From: Sutterella wadsworthensis
Lineage (GTDB): Bacteria; Pseudomonadota; Gammaproteobacteria; Burkholderiales; Burkholderiaceae_F
Assembly: GCF_003315195.1 (NCBI RefSeq)
Contig: NZ_QNRV01000018.1
Location: forward strand, 1-60,665
Direction: 5' to 3'
DNA: 60,665 nt
In this document: positions 1 to 7,027 of the stretch, piece by piece
How the letters are laid out: each line of letters opens with the position of its first letter
Numbering within the stretch: position 1 is the first letter of the stretch
Made by a program: the position numbers and the translations under genes
The notes under the pieces: generated by a model
The model's input: only the letters and a program-made list of their open reading frames with translations
Database searches by the model: none
What the model was told of the DNA's origin: nothing

Positions 1-276
1 GGGCAAGCTGTTTGTCCAGGTATTGGCCCAGTCACTGCGCCTGATGATGCGTATGGCATGTCGGCGCAACGAAACGGCAACGAACCGTTTGCCCAGCAAT
101 TCTTTGACGAAGGCCTTTATGCAGCTGCGTTATCTGAAGGCCAATAAACCAACGGATCGCAACGCTTGGAAAACAAAAGAGATCCCGAAGAAAATCCGAG
201 ATCTCTTTACCCTGTTAGGTTTGCCCTTGCCACCGCGAGTGTTCCGGGACTAGGTGCATCCCCGGGAGTTTGGGGA
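1..276 (+). pseudogene. 3' end of an IS1634-like transposase, cut by the window edge
   Basis: The frame open from base 2 to 253 encodes a C-terminal transposase segment: a GKLFVQVLAQ-like helix, then KTKEIPKKIRDLFTLLG and a PLPP tail. This resembles the end of IS1634/IS4-type DDE transposases (family knowledge; medium certainty). The same tail recurs at about 21640-21816, and in broken frames at 48488-48860 and 52600-53005 on the other strand. The element ends near 276, where CCCCAAACTCCCGGGG (read on minus) matches the left inverted repeat of the 21316 copy. An inverted repeat at 176-208 (AAAGAGATC / GATCTCTTT) lies inside the coding end. Whether this copy is full length cannot be judged here. 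Confidence 0.65.
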
Positions 277-348
277 GTAATTGAAAAGCAGCCTCACATA
301 ACAAACAGTTGTTAACCATTGCAATGATGAGCTTGTGATTTCCCCCTT

Positions 349-717
349 CTAGGGAACTTTGAATGTATACATATGGCATTCTCCACAGTAGTTCACTCCG
401 GGTTTGTGCCCCTTGTGACATTCGGTACACGGTAAGTTCCCATCGTGCTGACTATGCGGATTCACTTCTTCAGGATTCTTCGGCTGGGTCCTTTTGGAGA
501 CAGCGTCATACCATCCATGACACCCAACACAGGCTTCGTGCTTTTGATCGTCAATTTTGAGTTCCGCGCTGCCGTCCTTCACATGACATGATGTACAAGG
601 CAGCCCTTTCGCAACGTGCCGGTCGGCTAGAAATTTGCCTTCGGCAGCATTTACTGAGACGGACGCTCCCATCAGACCAATGCAGATTGCGGCGGTCAAT
701 CTTTGAAAGAATTTCAT
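349..717 (-). CDS. Exported tetrahaem c-type cytochrome
   Basis: A 122-residue protein with a cleavable signal peptide (residues 1 to about 24, ending VNAA) and four CXXCH haem sites: CTSCH, CVGCH, CTECH and CGECH. The size and four haems match the cytochrome domain of flavocytochrome c fumarate reductases, which in Shewanella is fused to the flavoprotein; here it is a separate gene 86 bases behind the flavoprotein. The likely role is to pass electrons from a quinol-oxidising membrane protein to the FAD subunit in the periplasm. The start has an AGGGGA ribosome site seven bases upstream. It is the last gene of the minus-strand cassette. No CymA-like quinol dehydrogenase is present in the window. 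Confidence 0.88.
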   Translation of the reverse strand: MKFFQRLTAAICIGLMGASVSVNAAEGKFLADRHVAKGLPCTSCHVKDGSAELKIDDQKHEACVGCHGWYDAVSKRTQPKNPEEVNPHSQHDGNLPCTECHKGHKPGVNYCGECHMYTFKVP

Positions 718-739
718 AAAGGGTCCCCTTCTGTTCGAA

Positions 740-792
740 GGGGGAGGGAACGATTTCGCTCTCTCCCCCCAACATGACCGATTTCAATCGGT
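740..792. other. Two hairpins between the reductase and cytochrome genes
   Basis: Between the flavoprotein stop and the cytochrome start the mRNA can form ACCGATT-TC-AATCGGT (777-792) and a purine/pyrimidine hairpin GGGGGAG...CTCCCCC (740-770). There is no T-run behind either. They could stabilise or partly terminate the transcript and so set the ratio of the two subunits; this is inference. Confidence 0.4.
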
Positions 793-803
793 TCTATTTT
801 CGT

Positions 804-2504
804 TTATGCACGATTTGGCAGTGTTGCAACGATCTTGCCGCAAACCTGGCCGAAGACCAACGTCTCCGTGAGGTTGCCGCCGCCCTGATAAACAAACTTC
901 AGTGCTGAAGCAATTTCACCAACGGCGTAGAGCCCCGGAATCGGCTTCAGATCCCAATCCAGTACTTCGCGCTTAGCGTTGGCAGCAAGACCGCCCTTGG
1001 TATTCGGACCGCCAGCAACAAGCGGAACAGCATAGAACGGACCTTCAGCCACAGGCTGCAGCGTACTCTTGAGACGACCGAAGTCCTTGTCTTCTCCTTC
1101 CTTACAGAATTCGTTGTAGCGTGCGACTGTCTCAGCTAGGACCTTCGGATCCATCTTGCCACCATTATCCTTCTGTTCAAGAATCTTCTTGCCGAGCTCT
1201 TCAATTGAGTCAGCCTTGAGAATCCACCCTTTCTTTACGGCATCACTATTGTCACTAGCTCCCCAATCTATGAAGTCGTAGCCCGGCGTAGAAATACCGG
1301 TACCGACCAAGGGTTTTGCTTTGCGAAGCGTTTCGTCAAAGATGAACCATGATGGCGAATTTGCATAATCAAGCGTATCGATATTGAACCTCACCGCCTC
1401 TTTATAGAAGAAGTAACGGCTCGGATCCTTCGTCACCTTATGTTCAGCAGCATAGCGTTTACCTTGCTGATTCACGACAATTGCGTGGCCAGAACCGACG
1501 ACCGGAGTAATCATGCCGATACGAAGTCCGTTGTGACGAATTGGGGCAGGCATAATGATGCGTGAAGCGGCTTTGCCTGCCTTCATCATCCCTGCACCTG
1601 CGTCAAGCCCCATGCGAATGCCGTCACCTTCGTTATAAAGCGTGCCGTAGAATGCCCATCCTTCAACCCCAGGCCCTTCAAGGAAAGCCTGACGCATCGT
1701 CTTGGAATATTCATAGCCGCCGGTACAGAGAACTACAGCCTTACGAGCTTTATAGGCTACCTTCTTACCATCTTTCTCGGCGATGAGGCCGATAACTTCA
1801 CCTTTATCGTTCTTGACCAGCGTACGGCCGCGGGTTTCATAATCAACAGCAATTTTGTCCTTTCTATTGAATACACCGGTTTCGAGACACTTCCAGAATG
1901 CCTCACCCTGCATGCACTGTTCCTTCGGGAAGTTATAGGTTGATTTAGCAGAATTCACTCGATCCGGATAGGAAGCGCGATAGACCTGATAGCCGCAATC
2001 CTTTGCACCGGGGAAATTCGGAAATGCTGCGCCCTTAAAACCAGGCGTTGCAAACGCTTGGAATTTCGGATCGAGTGATTTCATCCAGTCGAGAAGATTC
2101 GGCGTATAGTCAGCCCAAGCCTGTGCAAGCCCGTCTGAAACCTCTGGCTGTTCCCCTTCGAGTTTACCGGGAATATTTTCTCCGGAGAACATCGCTTTAG
2201 CATATTCTTTCAATGCTTTACGATCCCCAGTTTTATCTGGGCAATGAAAAATACCGCCCGACATGCGAGTGTTTGAACGAAGCGTTGCCTGAGGCTGACG
2301 CTCGATAATAATGACACTCGCACCGTTGTCGGCAGCCGTAATTGCCGTTGCAGCGCCAGCACCCCCGAAACCGAGGACAATTACATCCGCTTCTTTGTCA
2401 AACTTCGTTTCTGCGGCAGAAGCTACCGCAGGAAAGGTCATTGCACCGACTGCACCGGCAACGGCGGATTTCAAAAGTGAGCGGCGAGAAAAATCAGTCA
2501 TCAT
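804..2504 (-). CDS. Tat-exported FAD-dependent reductase of the flavocytochrome c / fumarate reductase family
   Basis: A 566-residue flavoprotein. The start chosen is the first of two adjacent ATGs, five bases behind AAAGGAGA; an upstream frame extension of 12 codons has no such site. The N-terminus carries a twin-arginine signal (SRRSLLK, then a hydrophobic stretch to VASAAE). The FAD-binding GFGGAGAA motif follows at about residue 45, then NTRMSGG. The C-terminal FAD segment IPGLYAVGEI and GGNLTETLVFG are present. In fumarate reductases the substrate His lies in an HTMGG-like motif; here the matching segment is PNTKGG, so that His seems absent and fumarate is a doubtful substrate. The gene sits between its probable regulators and the tetrahaem cytochrome, which makes a periplasmic terminal reductase with an unknown organic acceptor likely. 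Confidence 0.85.
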   Translation of the reverse strand: MMTDFSRRSLLKSAVAGAVGAMTFPAVASAAETKFDKEADVIVLGFGGAGAATAITAADNGASVIIIERQPQATLRSNTRMSGGIFHCPDKTGDRKALKEYAKAMFSGENIPGKLEGEQPEVSDGLAQAWADYTPNLLDWMKSLDPKFQAFATPGFKGAAFPNFPGAKDCGYQVYRASYPDRVNSAKSTYNFPKEQCMQGEAFWKCLETGVFNRKDKIAVDYETRGRTLVKNDKGEVIGLIAEKDGKKVAYKARKAVVLCTGGYEYSKTMRQAFLEGPGVEGWAFYGTLYNEGDGIRMGLDAGAGMMKAGKAASRIIMPAPIRHNGLRIGMITPVVGSGHAIVVNQQGKRYAAEHKVTKDPSRYFFYKEAVRFNIDTLDYANSPSWFIFDETLRKAKPLVGTGISTPGYDFIDWGASDNSDAVKKGWILKADSIEELGKKILEQKDNGGKMDPKVLAETVARYNEFCKEGEDKDFGRLKSTLQPVAEGPFYAVPLVAGGPNTKGGLAANAKREVLDWDLKPIPGLYAVGEIASALKFVYQGGGNLTETLVFGQVCGKIVATLPNRA

Positions 2505-2610
2505 TGTTCTCCTTTCGTTTTTGTCTCCAAGTGCGGTCAACCGCAGGCCGAAACGACCATCCGGAGCACCCGAATAAAAATACGAAATAGCACTACGCGC
2601 GTAGTTCGCG

Positions 2611-3261
2611 TTAGCTCAAAGAACTAGGACTAATAGGGGAAAGTTCGCCCTCCGCTTGTTTTTTTAAATTTGCAGCCTCTTCCGGCGTTTTAACTCCAAG
2701 CTTTTTGAAGGCTGTGGCCCGGTGTCCCTCTACCGTTCGAACTGAGATATGTAAATCATCAGCGACTTCCCTATTGATCCGTCCTGCAATGATCAGATTG
2801 ACAATTTCCTGCTCACGATCGGTGAGAATATTCCATCGTGCTGAGGCGTTAGTCGGAACACCCCATCCAGCTCGAGCATGACGGTCCTTATCAAGTGCAT
2901 TGGCGACGGCAGACAGAAGACGTTTGGGGACTACGGGCTTCGTCACAAAATCGACTGCTCCGTGAAGCACTGCACTCACTGCCATATCAATATCACCATG
3001 GCCGGAAAGGAAAAGCAAAGGAACAGGATATGAACGTGCACGAAGTTCATCAAAAAGTTCAATCCCGCTCATACCCGGCATACGAACATCGGCAATGATG
3101 CACCCTGGTTCTGACGGAGTATCGTCAACCAGAAAAGTCTGAGCACTCTCGTAAGTTTTGACTCGGAATCCTTCGCTCGTCAGCATGAAAGACAAAGCCG
3201 TGCGAACACCTTCTTCATCGTCAATAACTCTAATCAGTGGTTGATGTTCCGGTTTCAACAT
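2611..3261 (-). CDS. FixJ/NarL-type response regulator (TtrR-like)
   Basis: A 216-residue two-domain regulator. The receiver domain spans residues 8-122, with the acidic pair D14/D15, the phosphoacceptor D58 in IIADVRMPG, and the conserved Lys in FVTKPV. A LuxR-type helix-turn-helix occupies about 140-205 (LTDREQEIVNLI, VRTVEGHRATAFKKLGVKT). Its start overlaps the end of the sensor kinase gene by 32 bases, so the two are translated together and form one two-component pair. The most likely target is the flavoprotein-cytochrome pair that begins about 106 bases downstream on the same strand. The resemblance to TtrR reflects architecture; it does not show that tetrathionate is the signal. Confidence 0.88.
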   Translation of the reverse strand: MLKPEHQPLIRVIDDEEGVRTALSFMLTSEGFRVKTYESAQTFLVDDTPSEPGCIIADVRMPGMSGIELFDELRARSYPVPLLFLSGHGDIDMAVSAVLHGAVDFVTKPVVPKRLLSAVANALDKDRHARAGWGVPTNASARWNILTDREQEIVNLIIAGRINREVADDLHISVRTVEGHRATAFKKLGVKTPEEAANLKKQAEGELSPISPSSLS

Positions 3262-5092
3262 AATCTCTCTCTTCAGGCTCGCATGTGATTACAAATTCCG
3301 CTTCTAATCCTCCAACCCCGTCATCACCCCAACGACGAATCTTAAGCCAGCCGCCATAACGTTCAGCAATGCTATGAACGAGCGGCAGCCCCAGCCCTAA
3401 ACCTTCCCGCTTGGTTGTGAACAGCGGAGTCTGCATTTGTGCAAAGGTCTCATCGTCAATACGCGGACCATTGTCTCGAATACGAGCAAACACAAAATTG
3501 TGATTCCCTTTCTTAATCTGCCCAACTTGAATCGTCACGACTGGGAGTCTGTTTGCCGTTTCAACTGCTTGTTGTGCATTCCTAATCAAGTTGAGGATTG
3601 CCAATCTAATTGCCATTGGATCGATCTGAACCATAACACCTTGAGATTCATCTGTTATTGTTATTTCAATGGCTTTAGCACCCTTAAATTCCTCTACTGC
3701 ATCAGCGACAACCCTCACGAAAGAAGAATGCACACGTTCACTCGCTTGCGGTTTTGCAAAATGGCGAACTTTTTCGACGATTTGAGCTGCACGTTCCGCC
3801 TCATATGAAATGGTCTTCAATGGTGTCTCAATCACTCCTTTAACACTGTCAATAGTTACACCCCCATTCACATTAGTGAACACTTTCATGAGACCGTGAG
3901 CATAACAAGCAACGTTGTTCAGAGGCTGCGAGAGTTCATGTGCAAAAAGTGTAGAAAGTTGCCCAATTATGCCCACCCGCTGCATTCGATCCATTGCATC
4001 TTCAAATGCCTTGTTCTTCTCCGCTAATTGCTCCTTTTCCGCAAACATCTCATTCAATTCTTTTGTGCGACGCTCAATCAGCGCATCAGAACGCATAACA
4101 TGCAGAACTAACCCCACTAAGGCACCGATCAACAGTACAATCGGCCAAGAGAATTCGCGCCAAATCCGAAGCAGAGTCCAATCATTCAAATGTTCATAGG
4201 GACCGAGCTTCAGCCTCCGATAAAGTTCATCCACTGACCGATAATCTCCAGCCACTGTCCAGTATGTACCACCCTGCTCTTCCGGCATTTGCAAAAGAAG
4301 TGCTGTAATTTCCCTGCGTAATTCATGCGAAAGTGTCGACATAGACGAAATCGACCAATTTGGATATAGCTCCGTTGAAGACAAGCATGACAGAGGGAGC
4401 CCTAGTCTGGCATTGAGAATTCGAAGCTTCTGCGGCAGCGTACCTGCCGTCAAGATGTCCTCGATATAGCAGGTCTTGACGAAACCCACATCAGCACGTC
4501 CATCCAAGACAGCATCAACAACCTGACGCATATCAAGACCTGACGACTCGCCAACAAAGAGAGTACGTCCAAAAAATTTAAATGGATGCGATTCAATCTT
4601 TGCAATCTCTCCCATACCTATTTGATATCCCTGAAATCCATTTGCAACTGTTGCCGCCAACGTCTTACCGCGCAAGTCCTCCAATGTTTTGAGATCACTC
4701 CGCGAAGCTAGAACAATCATCGCTGATCCGTTGCTGTGATCGGGGTCTGGCCCTCGATCAGTCACAAGCGTTGCAAGAATGCGGAGACCGTGATCATGCA
4801 GACGGCGGTAAAAGCCTGCTCCAGAAAGAACCAGATCAACCTCGTGTTTCCGAATAGCCTCTTCCAACTCCCGAATCTCATAAAACTGAAGTCTCACGCC
4901 GTCGACAAGATGAGTGTTGAGATAGTCTGTTGTTTTTTGAATAATGGACAACGACGGATTAGGAGCACTCAGGTAGGTAACACCAATGCGAAGTTCAGCT
5001 GCATTTGTTAAGGACACACCTTTAAAAACAAGAAAGAAAACTACAATGCCAACAAGTTTGAGCAACGAACTTGATATTCCTGAAGAAATCAT
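3230..5092 (-). CDS. Sensor histidine kinase with a PhnD-like periplasmic binding domain (TtrS-like)
   Basis: A 620-residue membrane kinase. A hydrophobic N-terminal segment (about 10-30) is followed by a periplasmic domain (about 35-290) that looks like the phosphate/phosphonate-binding PhnD fold: it begins LRIGVTYLSAPNP and contains LVLSGAGFY and LRGKTLAATVANGFQGYQ. A second membrane segment (about 312-332) and a coiled coil precede the HisKA motif FAHELSQPLNN (His about 385). The ATPase domain shows LNLIRNAQQAV, IRDNGP and GLGLGLPLV. The layout matches TtrS and related kinases that bind a small oxidised molecule in the periplasm. The ligand is unknown; being next to the reductase it could be that enzyme's substrate. 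Confidence 0.87.
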   Translation of the reverse strand: MISSGISSSLLKLVGIVVFFLVFKGVSLTNAAELRIGVTYLSAPNPSLSIIQKTTDYLNTHLVDGVRLQFYEIRELEEAIRKHEVDLVLSGAGFYRRLHDHGLRILATLVTDRGPDPDHSNGSAMIVLASRSDLKTLEDLRGKTLAATVANGFQGYQIGMGEIAKIESHPFKFFGRTLFVGESSGLDMRQVVDAVLDGRADVGFVKTCYIEDILTAGTLPQKLRILNARLGLPLSCLSSTELYPNWSISSMSTLSHELRREITALLLQMPEEQGGTYWTVAGDYRSVDELYRRLKLGPYEHLNDWTLLRIWREFSWPIVLLIGALVGLVLHVMRSDALIERRTKELNEMFAEKEQLAEKNKAFEDAMDRMQRVGIIGQLSTLFAHELSQPLNNVACYAHGLMKVFTNVNGGVTIDSVKGVIETPLKTISYEAERAAQIVEKVRHFAKPQASERVHSSFVRVVADAVEEFKGAKAIEITITDESQGVMVQIDPMAIRLAILNLIRNAQQAVETANRLPVVTIQVGQIKKGNHNFVFARIRDNGPRIDDETFAQMQTPLFTTKREGLGLGLPLVHSIAERYGGWLKIRRWGDDGVGGLEAEFVITCEPEERDYVETGTSTTD

Positions 5093-5394
5093 TACGTAAA
5101 GTTTTCAATAGAATTTATTCGCTAAGGAAATAGCCATATCTTTCATCAAAATCTTTACCAATGATTATTTCAAAATCTGTCAAATAGGCATAGGGACTTG
5201 ATTGAAATCTTGCCTGTGCTTACATGAGTTCTTCATCGACTACCTACATGAAGCAACATAACGCGAGCATGCTGGTTACCAGCCCCTCTTGATTGATAAG
5301 TAATAAAAGGAACCAACTCGTCCCCGCCAAACAATCGCCGGATGATTAGACTTCCTATTCATTCCTTCCTTTTGAAGCACTGACTTCCCCAAAA
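5093..5394. other. Divergent intergenic region
   Basis: This AT-rich stretch must hold the promoters for the minus-strand respiratory cassette and the plus-strand aroK fusion. TTGATTGAAATCTT at 5198-5211 matches the FNR consensus TTGAT-N4-ATCAA in one half-site and partly in the other, so an anaerobic regulator site is possible but weak. No gene is visible. Confidence 0.3.
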
Positions 5395-6924
5395 ATGGCT
5401 CAGAACGACACCAATCGTTCATCTTTCTCTGCTGCTGAGGCGCATGAAACCCGCAGCCTGAACGATTCTGCTGCTCCAACGACAGCGGGCATGTCGTCGC
5501 GTACGCCTCTTCCGTGCAGCTGCAAGGCATGGCGCCGCAAGGGCAAAGGCGAATCCAACCGACTTGCGGTCATCGAGGAGCCTGACGGATCAACAGTCGA
5601 CCTTCCGTTCACAGAATTAACCGGCGATCTGCTTAAAGGTACTTTCGCCGATGATCCTCGCTGGATATGGTTTGCCGATCATTCCAAGTCGCCCGCAGCC
5701 CCCTGCGGTGCGGAGCTTCTTGCAAAATTTGGCTTGACAAATGCTGAGCCTCTGCACCTTAGAGAGACTGATGCGCTTCGCTTCATTCGTGACGGGCGCT
5801 GGGACGGGATTGGACTCGATCCAAAGTTCATGGCTGATGCTGCTCGTTTATGCGACCATTTGCTCCCTGCTGCACGTGCAACCAACTGCTCGAACATTCT
5901 TATTCGAGAAACCGACGGCACTATTACCGGCGATTTTACGATCGGTACGGGACTGCTCAAGATGCTCCCCGCTATGGGGCTGACCATCTGCCAAACCCGT
6001 GCGCTCTTTTTGACTGAAGAGGCTCTGGAGCCGCTTGCCGCAGGTCTCGCCCGGCTGCTAACTGCTCTAGGCGCCCCGCAGGCTAAAGTCATCCGTATTG
6101 ATCATCCGCTCTCAGCCGATGCCGCAAAGCGTATCGAAGGCGCAGAGGGCTTCAGCCTGCTCTTTAACGCCACCAACCTCGGCCGAGCCCCCAACACCGA
6201 TCAAATGCCGATTGAATCGGCAGAAGTTTTCCAATGCTTCCCGAAACTCAAAGCGGTACTGGACTCCGTTGATGAACCTGTGCGCCCGCGGCTCATCTGG
6301 GAAGCGCAGCAGCGCGGCCTGGAAGCCCGCACCACTTTGGGACTGCGCGTCGTTGTCGCACGCGAGGCGATGGAACTCTTTGCCGGTCGGACGCTGCCGC
6401 TTTGTGCGACGCGCTCGATCCTGTGCGACATTCGCCGCGAAGCCTCCAATATTGTTCTGATCGGAATGCCGGGCTGCGGAAAAACCACTATCGGCAAATG
6501 CGTCGCGGCAAGGCTTCTGCGTCCTTTCATCGATCTGGACGCCCTCGTGGAGCGTCGAGTCGGCAAATCCTCCGAACGGATTTATCGCGAGGACGGTGAA
6601 GCGTATTTCCGCGGTTTTGAAAGCGAGATTATCAAAGAGCTCTCCGGACGCCACGGCCTCGTCATTTCAACGGGCGGAGGCGCCTGCCTGCGACCCGAAA
6701 ACCGTATGCGGCTCGCGCTCAACGGCACGTTCTACTGGCTACAGAGGCCGCTCGACCACCTCTCCACCTATCAGCGGCCGCTCTCTCAAGCTCGCGGCGT
6801 AGAGGCACTTTACGAAGAACGGTCTCCCATTTTTGAGAAAATCGCCGAGCGCATCATCGAAGTGCAGTCTGTAGAAGATACGGCCGCAGCGCTGATTGGC
6901 GAAACAGTCTGCAAACCTTGCTGA
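5395..6924 (+). CDS. Shikimate kinase fused behind a degenerate shikimate-dehydrogenase-like domain
   Basis: A 509-residue fusion. The C-terminal 155 residues are a complete shikimate kinase: Walker A GMPGCGKTT (about 357-365), IDLDALVE, YFRGFESE, the STGGGA motif (about 424) and a lid Arg region. This domain phosphorylates shikimate in aromatic amino acid synthesis. Residues about 90-345 follow the AroE fold: a GL-DPK segment where NVTIPHK is usual, GDFTIGTG where the catalytic GYNTDGxG is expected, LTEEALEP in place of the NADP loop GAGGAA, and a well-kept NATNLGRAPNTD plus a final Ala-rich helix. The catalytic Asp and nucleotide loop therefore seem lost. The first 90 residues are Ser/Ala-rich and unmatched. 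The ribosome site before the chosen ATG is weak, so an inner start is possible. Confidence 0.78.
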   Translation: MAQNDTNRSSFSAAEAHETRSLNDSAAPTTAGMSSRTPLPCSCKAWRRKGKGESNRLAVIEEPDGSTVDLPFTELTGDLLKGTFADDPRWIWFADHSKSPAAPCGAELLAKFGLTNAEPLHLRETDALRFIRDGRWDGIGLDPKFMADAARLCDHLLPAARATNCSNILIRETDGTITGDFTIGTGLLKMLPAMGLTICQTRALFLTEEALEPLAAGLARLLTALGAPQAKVIRIDHPLSADAAKRIEGAEGFSLLFNATNLGRAPNTDQMPIESAEVFQCFPKLKAVLDSVDEPVRPRLIWEAQQRGLEARTTLGLRVVVAREAMELFAGRTLPLCATRSILCDIRREASNIVLIGMPGCGKTTIGKCVAARLLRPFIDLDALVERRVGKSSERIYREDGEAYFRGFESEIIKELSGRHGLVISTGGGACLRPENRMRLALNGTFYWLQRPLDHLSTYQRPLSQARGVEALYEERSPIFEKIAERIIEVQSVEDTAAALIGETVCKPC

Positions 6925-6971
6925 GGGCGCTGCTCGCAGCAGATCCGCCCTGCTTCCCTCCCGATGCATGA

Positions 6972-7001
6972 GTCGGACAAGCTCCGCAGAGTTCGTCCGA
7001 C
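6972..7001. terminator. Hairpin between converging genes
   Basis: GTCGGAC and GTCCGAC pair around a 16-base loop that can pair further, followed on plus by ACTAAAGTTTTAA. It lies between the convergent shikimate kinase and molybdoenzyme genes and can serve either strand. Confidence 0.5.
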
Positions 7002-7027
7002 ACTAAAGTTTTAATGCAATTGTCGAG

